A stretch of 21,448 bases of DNA, from positions 1-21,448 of the IMG/VR virus record IMGVR_UViG_3300017743_000166. The stretch is one strand, 5' to 3'. The notes under the pieces are model-generated. The model was not told where the DNA came from and did no database searches. It worked only from the letters and a program-made list of their open reading frames with translations. Shown in pieces: positions 9,721-17,854 of the stretch; the first letter of the stretch is position 1; each line of letters starts with the position of its first letter. The position numbers and the translations under genes were made by a program. Origin of the DNA: a virus.

Positions 9721-10152
9721 TTATCGTGTTCTTGTTAAAAGAAAAATAAATTCTACGTCGGTGCCATACGACATTTGAAAAGTTGTTGTAATACGGTAAG
9801 CGTTTCTTTCGTGATCATCAGCGACTTGAACCTCAAACCGCGAAATTCTTTTTTCAAATTTTGTAACTCCGCTTATAATCTCATCCTTTATCTGAGATGC
9901 TGTTATTGGACTAGCAAGTTCAAATAAAAGATTATTTACACGAGTTCCAAATTCTGGAAAGAATGGTCGTGTACCTTGTGGTGTTAATACAATATTCTTA
10001 ATGCTATTCTTAACAGCTTCAATATCAGTTGCAAGAATCACATCGCCTGTCGCAGGATGAATAAAACTAAAACTTACATCTTTAAAAACATCACCAGCCA
10101 CCACGGTTGGTTGATAATTGGGTTTATTAAAGTCTGAAAGAATACTATTCAT
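9721..10152 (-). CDS. 25: Baseplate wedge protein gp25
   Basis: 143 residues, close to T4 gp25 (132). It shows the family core: DVSFSFIHPATGDVILATDIEAVKNSIKNI, then TPQGTRPFFPEFGTRVNNLLFE, a helix, and the RISRFEVQV strand. The GTRPF-PEFG-LFE block is diagnostic for the gp25/W-like sheath-initiating wedge family shared by phage baseplates and type VI secretion (TssE). In T4, gp25 sits in the inner wedge core with gp6 and gp53 and nucleates the sheath. A TATAAATA element on this strand ends 10 bases before the ATG, so transcription of gp25-gp6-gp7-gp8 can start here. Confidence 0.93.
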   Translation of the reverse strand: MNSILSDFNKPNYQPTVVAGDVFKDVSFSFIHPATGDVILATDIEAVKNSIKNIVLTPQGTRPFFPEFGTRVNNLLFELASPITASQIKDEIISGVTKFEKRISRFEVQVADDHERNAYRITTTFQMSYGTDVEFIFLLTRTR

Positions 10153-10162
10153 TACTTGTTTC

Positions 10163-10170
10163 TATTTATA
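10163..10170 (-). promoter_or_regulatory. T4-type late promoter element before gp25
   Basis: An exact TATAAATA on the minus strand in the 28-base gap between the 497-residue hub-region gene and gp25, 10 bases before the gp25 ATG. It matches the T4 late -10 element, which is recognised by gp55-type sigma. No -35 element is expected for this class. Confidence 0.65.
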
Positions 10171-10180
10171 AAGTTTCTAC

Positions 10181-11674
10181 TTAGCTTTTTTGATTTTGAG
10201 CTAAAGAATACGCAGAGTTTTCTACATATCCTTTTTGTAAAACAATTGCGCGGACACCACCCAAATTAGAATCTTTATAAGCCTTATACGATTCTTTATT
10301 AAGAAAAATCGCAGGTCTATCAAATGTAAAATTAGAATCTCCAGTATCTGCAACCACCACCGTCGCATTAGGGTTAATTCCTGCTGGATCAAACAGACTT
10401 CCATCAGAATTTTGTAATTCCAAAATTGCTCCGCCACGATACTTGGTACTTGCCGCGGTAAAGCCAGAAACCAATTTATTACCATACGTTCCTATTCCAA
10501 CAGAATCTGATTTAAGAACTCCCGGCTTTCTTCCGGATTTCTTTAATTGGTTTTCTCCTTCTTCTATTTCAAATCCACGTTCTGTCCAATAATTGGTAAG
10601 ATCTTGTGGGCGTTCTTCAGGAATAATACTAAGAAACGTATCAAAATCCCAGTCAGGAGTTCCGTATATATTAATTCCTGCAGCAGGTTCGCTTTGCTGT
10701 GGAGAAGAATCGTTTATATTATTGTGCGCTCTTAAAACTCCTACATCGTTAGCAATTTGGTTAGTAACTAAACCGGCTCTTCTTCTAAATTCATCAAGTG
10801 TTTCACCCGGCCATTCATCCCGCTTGCTAGAAATAATTCTTTCAATTTCGCCGGCAGGATTTGCAGAAGAATTTTTTATCGCAGAGTCTTTCAATCTGTA
10901 ATAAAAACTTTGCAGCGCTGTAAGCATTGATTCATTTGCAGGCGTTGGATTAAGGTTAGCCTTTTCACTGATAATTTTTCCTGCATTATACGTATGAAGG
11001 TTAAACTCAGAATTAAATTCGCGCTCTTGCTGATTAAAGCGTAACAAAGGTTCAAACGGTTTCAAAGGAAGAGGAGTTTCAGTGGAAACGTTAGTCGCAG
11101 GGGAAAGAGCAACACCACTCTTATAGTTTGTCATACCACAGATATCAAAACTGTTCAGGTTAGAAATAATATCATTTAAGTTATCTACAACATTGCCAAA
11201 CTTATCATTAATGTCTTTAATAATTTTAACCTTATCAAGCAGACCCGCATTTCTTGCATCCACTAGAAGTTCGGCAAGAGATTTTTCCTTTAGCTCGCCC
11301 GCCTTGCGTAATAGATTTCCTCCTTCTTTAGCAATAGCAGAAATATTACCAAGCTTTTCAACAATTTCTTGCGCCGTGTCAGTTTCTAAAATTTTGCTCA
11401 TCACCTCTTGTTTAACCTTTTCAATTAAAAGGTCATCGAGATTTTTAACACAGTCGGCTATGTTTGCAATGCCTCCAAGATTTAAGTTTGCGCCTGTTAC
11501 ATTACGAACAACGTTTTGGATATTTGCAACCTTACTAATATCAAGAGAATTTGTTACACTACCGCCAAGCTGGTCTTCAAGCTGACCTAAACCTAGTTTG
11601 CCTAGATTGTTTTCTCCACTCGTGAGAGTATCAATCGCTCTTTGGATTTTTACTAATGTATTAAAATCTGACAT
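10181..11674 (-). CDS. Hub-region structural protein with possible double-psi beta-barrel C-terminus
   Basis: 497 residues, not recognised as a named T4 protein. Residues 1-180 are predicted helical and heptad-like (KVKQEVMSKILE, AQEIVEKLGNISAIAKEGGN, IIKDINDKFGNVVDNLNDII). Residues 200-330 are mixed helical. Residues about 392-485 look like a beta-barrel domain: GIGTYGNKLVSGFTAAST, then RGGAILELQN, PNATVVVADTG, FDRPAIFL and GVRAIVLQKG. The order GIG-yGN-L followed by a V-ADTG strand resembles double-psi beta-barrel (3D/RlpA-like) domains, some of which are lytic transglycosylases. I did not find a complete catalytic 3D triad. It lies between the needle gene and gp25, so a baseplate-hub role is likely. 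A wall-degrading function is only a hypothesis. Confidence 0.6.
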   Translation of the reverse strand: MSDFNTLVKIQRAIDTLTSGENNLGKLGLGQLEDQLGGSVTNSLDISKVANIQNVVRNVTGANLNLGGIANIADCVKNLDDLLIEKVKQEVMSKILETDTAQEIVEKLGNISAIAKEGGNLLRKAGELKEKSLAELLVDARNAGLLDKVKIIKDINDKFGNVVDNLNDIISNLNSFDICGMTNYKSGVALSPATNVSTETPLPLKPFEPLLRFNQQEREFNSEFNLHTYNAGKIISEKANLNPTPANESMLTALQSFYYRLKDSAIKNSSANPAGEIERIISSKRDEWPGETLDEFRRRAGLVTNQIANDVGVLRAHNNINDSSPQQSEPAAGINIYGTPDWDFDTFLSIIPEERPQDLTNYWTERGFEIEEGENQLKKSGRKPGVLKSDSVGIGTYGNKLVSGFTAASTKYRGGAILELQNSDGSLFDPAGINPNATVVVADTGDSNFTFDRPAIFLNKESYKAYKDSNLGGVRAIVLQKGYVENSAYSLAQNQKS

Positions 11675-11692
11675 TATTAAAATAAGTTAAAA

Positions 11693-12562
11693 TTAAGCCT
11701 GAGGCGGTTGGCCAGTGCCGGTTCCGCTTGAGCCGCCGGAGATCGGGTGATTGTGAGTACTAAGTGGAATTTCGTTACCAGTAATTTCGCCGACAGCTGT
11801 TATGGTACTTTCGGTATTAATCTCAGGTTTAATCGAAACCGGGCCGGATTCAATCTTAAAATTCGCGGAATCAAAAACGGTGTCAGCGTCGCTTTTAACA
11901 GCAAGAAGTCCACCACTGTGAATATCAACTCCTTCACTTTCTCCACCACCAAGAATTAATTTGTTGTCTCCAGCCAACATCGTATTGGTTCCACTGGTAA
12001 TATTCGTTCCAGCTTCTGCGTGTTGAGTTGAAATACTTCCAACTTGTGTATTAAAATTTTGGCCAATAGTTAAATCATTATCGCCGACAATGTTGGTGTC
12101 AAGTTTGGATTGAAATCGCTCATGCCCTTCACCCCCAACAGTTAAATTATAATTTGCACCGCTATTTACAGAAAAGTCATTGGAAGCTTCCATAATAATG
12201 TTGCTACCTGCTTTAAAGTTAATACTCTGCCTTGCTTGAAAATACATTGTTTGAGCCTCGGCAAACAGGTGTGCTCCAACATTAAGATTACAGTCACCGG
12301 TAACAGTTATATTACAATTCCCGCTAACTACAATACTTTCGTTTCCTACAATCGCAGTAAAGTTTTCGCCGTTAACAACTAGTGTTCTTCCGCCAGTAGC
12401 ATCCCATTCTTCAAATGTTCCTTTTGCGTGCGAGCGCTTTATTCTTTCATTTCCAACAGTATCATCAGTTTCAAATTGATGACCAGAGACAGTTTTTTCA
12501 ACCTTATTAAAAGAGCTGACACCTCCGGTATTTGGTTCGGGCGGGGTTATAGATGAACTCAT
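11693..12562 (-). CDS. Central spike needle: gp5 C-terminal beta-helix-like protein
   Basis: 289 residues. The N-terminus (about 25-75) carries the motif that follows the OB fold in gp5/VgrG proteins: SGHQFETDDTVGNERI, then a H-GTFEEWD strand and NGENFTAIVG. Residues 75-250 are short alternating beta strands with regular Gly/Asn turns (VVSGNCNITVTGDCNLNVGA and onward), as in the triple-stranded beta-helix of T4 gp5C. The C-terminus has THNHPISGG with H270-x-H272, like the HxH iron site at the tip of P2-type spikes, then a short Gly/Pro tail. In T4 this part is cleaved from gp5. Here it is its own gene, 19 bases after the OB-fold gene. A variant TATAGATA lies 6 bases upstream of the ATG. Confidence 0.82.
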   Translation of the reverse strand: MSSSITPPEPNTGGVSSFNKVEKTVSGHQFETDDTVGNERIKRSHAKGTFEEWDATGGRTLVVNGENFTAIVGNESIVVSGNCNITVTGDCNLNVGAHLFAEAQTMYFQARQSINFKAGSNIIMEASNDFSVNSGANYNLTVGGEGHERFQSKLDTNIVGDNDLTIGQNFNTQVGSISTQHAEAGTNITSGTNTMLAGDNKLILGGGESEGVDIHSGGLLAVKSDADTVFDSANFKIESGPVSIKPEINTESTITAVGEITGNEIPLSTHNHPISGGSSGTGTGQPPQA

Positions 12563-12568
12563 ACTAAC

Positions 12569-12576
12569 TATCTATA
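12569..12576 (-). promoter_or_regulatory. Possible weak late promoter element before the needle gene
   Basis: TATAGATA on the minus strand, one mismatch from TATAAATA, 6 bases before the needle ATG. That is the same spacing class as the exact elements before gp8 and gp48. It partly overlaps the end of the upstream gene region and may be chance in AT-rich DNA. Confidence 0.3.
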
Positions 12577-12581
12577 TCTTA

Positions 12582-14306
12582 TTAATCCTGCGGTAATAAC
12601 CCATCCGGCCAAATGCCCCCGGCGTCGCCACCTAATTTATAATCCGGCGGAATCGAACCACTCGGGTCGCCGCTATTGGGCAGACCGATCTCTTCACCGG
12701 GCAGGTCGCCGAAGGAAGGCCCAGTGGTCGATTCAAATGGTCCGTAATATGTAAGTTCCGCTGCTTCATCGCGAGGAATTTCCTCTTCAGTTAATCCTCC
12801 GACCGGCGTTATACCAGTGGCTCCTAAATTAAAAGAAATCCACCCACCCCAATTAACTGAATTCCACTTGATAAAGTCTGTAGGATTTGTTACGATCAAC
12901 CCTCTTTGGTTTTCCGGTGATGCCCCAAACATTGACTTATTTATAAAAATGGTTCCTTCCTGAACATTATGATTACTTCCGGAATTTACCGTAATACCAG
13001 AAACACCGAGGGTTGTAGCCCAGCGATGAAAATTTTCCGCGGTTTGAATAATCCCCCCGCTCTTTGGGTCAATCGGTTGTTCAAGTTCGTTTTTATATAT
13101 ACCCTGACCTATGATCTGCTGAGAAATTTGGCCAATTGTAACTTCCCGAGTACCAAAGAAAATTTCTCTTGGAAGCGTGCCTGGAAGGGTTTCACCAGCT
13201 GCGTTTCGTCGGTCTCCTTTAGCAATGTAAGAATTGAAAGCGGGATTCATGCCCCAGGTTGTTTTGGACGAAAGATCAATATGAGCACCTACCCCACCCA
13301 TATATCCTGTACTTCCTGCTCCTATCCCTTGTGCCCCAAGCGCGCGAGCTTCTTCTAAAAATTTTCCTGCAAGAATAGTGTCTGAATTATTCGCACCGCC
13401 TGAAAGACTTATGCGCCTACCATCTTTATAGAGCCATATGTCTGCGGCTTGGCCGTTACCAAAGGCGTCGACATCATGGCGGGTTGTTCCTGTTCGAACT
13501 CTTTTACCGTCAAGTGTTTGATAGATTATTCCGCCCTCCGTCACCGATCCTTTTCGAGCATCTTCCTTTGAATTATACTCCGCCTCGGGCATTTGACCAC
13601 CGCTGAAAATACTTACGGTAAGGCCTGTTCTTGCGGCTGCAGTATTAATTATTGCTGCCAGCTTTGGATCTATCGGCCGATTGCGAGCTGCGCCTGCTTG
13701 GTTGTTTCTGACTAAAATCGGAGCAATATTTGGATTTTCTCTTAATGAATCTTCTATGTTTTTTGCAAAGTCGCTACCTATACCTATACCTCTGGATTCG
13801 AAAACAGTAGCCGATCCTATACTTCCACCGGATTCTCCTTGCAGAACTTGGGCCGATGCCGCTCTCGATGTTATGCGCTCATTATTTCCAACCTGTACGG
13901 TAATTCCGCTAGTATTAGATGAAGAGGGCTGATTTGCAAATGGTATTCCCTGACCGCTGGCAACATTCGCGGTACCAAAACCAAAATTAGTGTTGGGATC
14001 ATATTGTGAATCAGATAAATTTCCCCCTGGTAAAACCCCAAGAATCACCGCGTCTTGTGTATCGTTTCCATCGTAAAAAGCTCCGAAAACAATAGAATTT
14101 AGCAAAGGTGTTGAACTAGTACCAACTCCTCCAACCGCAGGGCCCGCAGTAACAGGATGAATTGTTTGCACATAAGGCAAATCTCGTGTAGGTAAAAGTT
14201 CGCGATCGGGATTGTGATAACCATAACAGCGAACCTTTACACGGCCGACGCCCTCAGGATCAAAATCATCCTCTACAACTCCCATAAACCAGTTTTGTAA
14301 ATTCAT
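12582..14306 (-). CDS. 5: Baseplate hub gp5-like OB-fold protein with M15-like peptidase domain
   Basis: 574 residues. Residues 1-95 are the gp5/VgrG OB fold: WFMGVVEDDFDPEGVGRVKV, RDLPYVQTIHPV, then SIVFGAFYDG and AVILGVLPGG. Residues about 210-355 resemble zinc-dependent M15/DUF882-type peptidoglycan peptidases: a helix with AAARTGLTVSIFSGGQMP, then TTRHDVDAFGNGQAADIW (H277, D289) and MGGVGAHIDLS (H342, D344) with W351. H277, D289 and H342 are candidate zinc ligands. I see no T4-lysozyme Glu-Asp-Thr motif, so the lysozyme of T4 gp5 appears replaced. A second domain (about 390-490) is unrecognised. Residues 500-574 are Pro/Gly/Glu/Asp-rich and the DNA there (about 12590-12720) is visibly GC-richer. 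It should sit under gp27 and breach the wall during tail contraction. Confidence 0.82.
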   Translation of the reverse strand: MNLQNWFMGVVEDDFDPEGVGRVKVRCYGYHNPDRELLPTRDLPYVQTIHPVTAGPAVGGVGTSSTPLLNSIVFGAFYDGNDTQDAVILGVLPGGNLSDSQYDPNTNFGFGTANVASGQGIPFANQPSSSNTSGITVQVGNNERITSRAASAQVLQGESGGSIGSATVFESRGIGIGSDFAKNIEDSLRENPNIAPILVRNNQAGAARNRPIDPKLAAIINTAAARTGLTVSIFSGGQMPEAEYNSKEDARKGSVTEGGIIYQTLDGKRVRTGTTRHDVDAFGNGQAADIWLYKDGRRISLSGGANNSDTILAGKFLEEARALGAQGIGAGSTGYMGGVGAHIDLSSKTTWGMNPAFNSYIAKGDRRNAAGETLPGTLPREIFFGTREVTIGQISQQIIGQGIYKNELEQPIDPKSGGIIQTAENFHRWATTLGVSGITVNSGSNHNVQEGTIFINKSMFGASPENQRGLIVTNPTDFIKWNSVNWGGWISFNLGATGITPVGGLTEEEIPRDEAAELTYYGPFESTTGPSFGDLPGEEIGLPNSGDPSGSIPPDYKLGGDAGGIWPDGLLPQD

Positions 14307-14315
14307 AATTTGCTT

Positions 14316-15839
14316 TTAACCGTAAAGTTGGTCGAATTTAATGTCTCGAGTATTCATCGCAACAATTTCACCACTTGGTAAGTGACTGTCTTTAATAATT
14401 CTTAGCTTATTTGTATAAATTCCATTTTCAAAAATATGAATGGAAACGGCAATAACATAAACACCGGACAGGCTTTCGTCAAGCGGTCCAGCGGCATTAT
14501 ATTTGGATGGATCTATTGCTTTAGGAATTTCAATTTTTATTTTCTTGGCTGCAGAAAGATTTGGATCACCATATACACCAATCTCGTGAGCCGTGGATTC
14601 CATATTTGCAATATATTTTCTAGCCTTAGGAAGCGCGTTGCGTTTTACACGAGCCGGCGAAATAAAACTTTTACCTTTTATTAAATCCCCACTGATTGGA
14701 TCAATGGAATATGAAGGATACGGATCATTTGAAAGATAATAAACTTTTCGGCTTGTAGTTGGATCGCTAAGGATATTTTTAATTAACGACTTGCTTTGTC
14801 CGTTTACGAAATCCAGATTTTGCAGATAATTAAAATCAAATTCCGACGAACCTTTATCTTCTCCATTAACATTTTTCGCTTGGTCGATAATTCGTGTTTT
14901 AGGAGAAAATTCCTTAAACTCGTTATAAGATCTACGTGCAAGATCAATTTCTTCTATAACGCTTCCAGTTCCTCCGGCTACCGCTTGTGATAATTTATCC
15001 AATGATATATCAGAGCTTAAAGAAATAATTTTAGATCGAAGTTCTCGTAAGTTTTCGGTCGTACCAACTTCTTCTTCAATAAAAGGTTTGTATTGATAAG
15101 AATCAGCAGTAGAAGATGGTTTGTATATATCATCCTGGCTGATAATATCAATCCAGCTTCTGGCAATAATTGAATCGTTTTGTAACGTAGTATAGATGAA
15201 GAATGGAGAATCCTCTGAATCGTAACATAAACCTTTAAGATATTCAACGGCCTGCAGAGGTGTTCTTTGAGTGATTACAGCTTTAAGGTTATGTGTTAAG
15301 CACGGATGCCGCTCTTTACTTTGATAGTCAAATTTAGGATAAGCAAGATAATTTTCAAATATTTTTTGTATGGCGATAACAGGATCTCCTACAATACTTT
15401 GAGAAATTTGTTGCAGCCTTGAAAGATATGCAAATGAACTTATTAAATTGAGTTCATATTCCTGAACATTAATACTTTCAGTTGTTTTTTCGAAAAGAGG
15501 ATAATCTGTTACAACAAATTGGTATGATAAAGTTTTTAAAGACGTCCTATCTTCAGGATTAAGAAGATAATCAACTTTAACTTTTATAATTTCCTGCCCA
15601 TCTATTTTAAAGTCTTCAAAGAAATTTTCATTATCACGAATAACAATTTTTGCTGTAAGTATCGGAGAAAAAATTTCTTCAGAAACAATAAAGGAAGTAA
15701 CAAGTTGTGTTATATTTTCTTTTTCACCGTATTTGTTTATCATTATGAATTCCCTAAATTCATAAACAGAAGGATAAAGAATATTACCATCTGCATCTAA
15801 ATTTTTAGATGTATTTGAATTTGGTATTGTTGAATCCAT
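14316..15839 (-). CDS. 27: Baseplate hub protein gp27-like
   Basis: 507 residues, longer than T4 gp27 (391). The N-terminal barrel segment (ITQLVTSFIVSEEIFSPILT, then AKIVIRDNENFFEDFKIDGQ and EIIKVKVDY) follows the layout of T4 gp27, where strands lead to KMDGNEIIQISV. Later, VITQRTPLQAVEYLKGLCYD, then SPFFIYTT and a C-terminal VYVIAVSIHIFENGIYTNKL strand, fit the tube-like hub fold shared with phage gpD and VgrG N-terminal halves. Residues about 255-330 are an extra helical, charged insertion. In T4 the gp27 trimer is the adapter between the sixfold tube and the threefold gp5 spike. Its adjacency to the gp5-like gene (9 bases) supports the call. Confidence 0.78.
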   Translation of the reverse strand: MDSTIPNSNTSKNLDADGNILYPSVYEFREFIMINKYGEKENITQLVTSFIVSEEIFSPILTAKIVIRDNENFFEDFKIDGQEIIKVKVDYLLNPEDRTSLKTLSYQFVVTDYPLFEKTTESINVQEYELNLISSFAYLSRLQQISQSIVGDPVIAIQKIFENYLAYPKFDYQSKERHPCLTHNLKAVITQRTPLQAVEYLKGLCYDSEDSPFFIYTTLQNDSIIARSWIDIISQDDIYKPSSTADSYQYKPFIEEEVGTTENLRELRSKIISLSSDISLDKLSQAVAGGTGSVIEEIDLARRSYNEFKEFSPKTRIIDQAKNVNGEDKGSSEFDFNYLQNLDFVNGQSKSLIKNILSDPTTSRKVYYLSNDPYPSYSIDPISGDLIKGKSFISPARVKRNALPKARKYIANMESTAHEIGVYGDPNLSAAKKIKIEIPKAIDPSKYNAAGPLDESLSGVYVIAVSIHIFENGIYTNKLRIIKDSHLPSGEIVAMNTRDIKFDQLYG

Positions 15840-15842
15840 ACT

Positions 15843-16772
15843 TTAGTTGAGAAGAAGAGAGCTATACTCGCTTTCAAACTGGCCTATTGCCGAAGGTTTT
15901 ACCACAATAAGGTCCCGCTTTTTGTTATTTATGATCTCTTCATATTCGTACCAAGTAATACGTTGAGTCGGTGGCTCGTCATTTTGCTCAATAACTCCGT
16001 AATGAGAAAGAGGTTGGTCAGGATCTGACTCAGAGAAAAACTGATAAGTTGAATTCTTTAAATGTGAATAAGAATAAGCGGGCAGATAGCTTAAAGGAAC
16101 AACCTTTGTACTCGCACTGTCTATTGTAAATGTTTGGGTCGGATAACCTGCAGCTTCAACACTTGCAAGCCATGCATCTCCTGCATCTCCATTCTTGGGC
16201 TTTATATAAATCTTTTTTTCCGCAGGACTAGCGGTAGCTCCAAGATCAAGTGTAATCAAATCACTATTGTTTGTAGGCCGGGTTAAAATTACTCCCATTC
16301 TTGTAAAGTCTTTGCGAACAAACTTAGCATCGGTTGTACTAAAAGTAACCTCGTCATCTGATACAAGAATTTCTACAGAGTCCGCATCCGTTTCTGAAAG
16401 CGGAAGAGTTGAATAATGAAAATCCGTAGTGGCATCTTCAATAAGTGTACCACCTAAAAACATATAAGGATCATATTCTGTTTCAATGTATTCTTCAAAT
16501 TCTGCGAGGCTCATAGGCCAACCACTCTTTCCTTCCTTTAAACTATCATTTAACAAAAAGAAAGTCCAGTGATATTTTGGATCACCATATAGCAAATCTG
16601 ATACAAGCTCGGGTCGGTCTCGATCTTTGATTTGATACTTTGTATAGTTGACAACATCGTCGGTGTTTACCGCAACAACTTGCTTTAAGAAGTTGGTCAC
16701 CAACGCTGTGCTATTATTTCCGGTAAAATCATAAAAGGTTTTACCAAACGTATTAAAGAAATCTATAGGCAT
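15843..16772 (-). CDS. 53: Baseplate wedge protein gp53
   Basis: 309 residues against 196 in T4. The diagnostic N-terminal block is clear: TKYQIKDRDRPELVSDLLYG, then DPKYHWTFFLLNDSLKEGKSGWPMS. T4 has RPEELANAIYGNPQLYWVLL followed by ND and GW. After residue 105 there is an inserted beta-rich stretch (about 110-230, with PTNNSDLITLDLG and KKIYIKPKNG). The C-terminus returns to a family-like end (RITWYEYEEIINNKKRDLIV), in which a YEYEEIINNKKR segment meets the final V-KPS. T4 gp53 clamps the inner wedge core against the hub. It starts 21 bases after the gp48 stop and ends 3 bases before the gp27-like start. Confidence 0.9.
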   Translation of the reverse strand: MPIDFFNTFGKTFYDFTGNNSTALVTNFLKQVVAVNTDDVVNYTKYQIKDRDRPELVSDLLYGDPKYHWTFFLLNDSLKEGKSGWPMSLAEFEEYIETEYDPYMFLGGTLIEDATTDFHYSTLPLSETDADSVEILVSDDEVTFSTTDAKFVRKDFTRMGVILTRPTNNSDLITLDLGATASPAEKKIYIKPKNGDAGDAWLASVEAAGYPTQTFTIDSASTKVVPLSYLPAYSYSHLKNSTYQFFSESDPDQPLSHYGVIEQNDEPPTQRITWYEYEEIINNKKRDLIVVKPSAIGQFESEYSSLLLN

Positions 16773-16793
16773 ATCTTATCGAGTAAAATTTAT

Positions 16794-17837
16794 TTAAGTG
16801 TCTTTTAGATCACCATTTTCTTCAAGTCTTTTTATATCTTCCCTAGTAAGAGAGCGAGTTTCCTTAAAGGATATGGTAATATCTGTATCAACTGGAAGAC
16901 CGTTTTCGTGAAAAGAATTACTTCCGTTATAGGTTGTTGCAAATGATTCTAAATAACATTGCGCGATGGCCGGAACACTAGGTATACGCTCTCCTCCGAT
17001 TTTTTTAAGAAGGCGAAGTTCCCATTTTGGAGGATATCTTAGAATTATTCCTCCTGTGGATCTTTCCTTCATAGGGTAAACACCTTGGCGAAAAAAGCGG
17101 GTGATTTCATCAATTACTTTACCCTCTTTTCTACTCGAGGGAACGAGTTTATACTGAAAAGAAAAGCTACGGGTTGCAACTCCAGTAAATTCCGTGGTTA
17201 CATTTTTATTTACTGCAATCCCTAAAGCGGTGGCCACTCCAGCTGCAGCACCTTTTAACGTATCGGTCGGTATATCTTCCCTAGCAAGTCCTAAGCCAGT
17301 CAGGACCGCTCCAGCAATACCCTGTCCTATTTTTCCACCAATAGACAAATTACTATCTGCCCCATACTGGTCGCGAAGTACATCTAAAACACCTTCCCCG
17401 GCCGTCTCGCTTCCTATAAATTTTTGAGTAACATTATTAGCGGCCTGACCAAATTGACCTAATTCAGTATCATTATAACTTGCGCCGTCGGTAACCCCAA
17501 ATCCAATCGGGCACGGAAATGTAACCTCTTTTTCATTATTTGGGCCGCCGATGCATTTAATTTGAAGTACAGGTCTAATATTTTCAATGGTATTTAAGAC
17601 CTCTGGAAACACCATCGCTGACGGGATACTTTCATCATTTTTAAAGTTTTGATTTTTAGCAACCGCGGAAATCACCTCAATACCAGCATTGGCCTCCGTT
17701 TTCACCTCCTGAAGAAAGTTGCTGCCGCGCTGCGGGAGAGTCAGATCGTTTGCGGGGATCGGGTTATTCTGTTCGAAAGTGTCGTTGACAGTTACTCTGC
17801 CGCCACCGCCAGTTGTTGTTGTATCTCCGTTTGCCAT
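16794..17837 (-). CDS. 48: Baseplate tail-tube cap gp48
   Basis: 347 residues, near T4 gp48 (364). Residues 1-50 are a low-complexity Gly/Thr-rich N-terminus, coded in GC-richer DNA than its neighbours. Residues about 160-215 form a Gly/Ala-rich apolar segment (GKIGQGIAGAVLTGLGLARE, LKGAAAGVATALGIAVNK), as in T4 gp48. The C-terminal half shows the tube fold: FSFQYKLVPSSRKEGKVIDE, ITRFFRQGVYP, ILRYPPKWEL, CYLESFATTYN and DTDITISFKETRSLTRE. This matches the arrangement of T4 gp48, with QSIRFD and LEITMREI at its end. In T4, gp48 caps the hub and starts tube polymerisation with gp54. It is the first gene of the minus-strand block, with TATAAATA 5 bases before its ATG. Confidence 0.8.
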   Translation of the reverse strand: MANGDTTTTGGGGRVTVNDTFEQNNPIPANDLTLPQRGSNFLQEVKTEANAGIEVISAVAKNQNFKNDESIPSAMVFPEVLNTIENIRPVLQIKCIGGPNNEKEVTFPCPIGFGVTDGASYNDTELGQFGQAANNVTQKFIGSETAGEGVLDVLRDQYGADSNLSIGGKIGQGIAGAVLTGLGLAREDIPTDTLKGAAAGVATALGIAVNKNVTTEFTGVATRSFSFQYKLVPSSRKEGKVIDEITRFFRQGVYPMKERSTGGIILRYPPKWELRLLKKIGGERIPSVPAIAQCYLESFATTYNGSNSFHENGLPVDTDITISFKETRSLTREDIKRLEENGDLKDT

Positions 17838-17842
17838 ATTAC

Positions 17843-17854
17843 TATTTATAAATA
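17843..17854. promoter_or_regulatory. Bidirectional late promoter palindrome between gp48 and gp4
   Basis: TATTTATAAATA is a perfect 12-bp palindrome. Read on the plus strand, 17847-17854 is TATAAATA, facing gp4. Read on the minus strand, 17850-17843 is TATAAATA, facing gp48. It fills most of the 28-base gap between divergent start codons. The minus-strand element is 5 bases from the gp48 ATG, and the plus-strand element is 11 bases from the gp4 ATG. Confidence 0.7.

Noticed and set aside
11193-11585. 130-codon plus-strand open frame
   Set aside because: It lies wholly antisense to the 497-residue hub-region gene. Its composition (Ser/Leu/Phe-rich) is that expected from the complement of a helical coding region, and it has no promoter element.
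12938-12945. TATAAATA on the minus strand inside the gp5-like gene
   Set aside because: Intragenic, far from any start codon, and expected by chance in AT-rich sequence.
12969-13358. 129-codon plus-strand open frame
   Set aside because: Antisense to the gp5-like gene across its peptidase region. The real domain motifs are on the minus strand.
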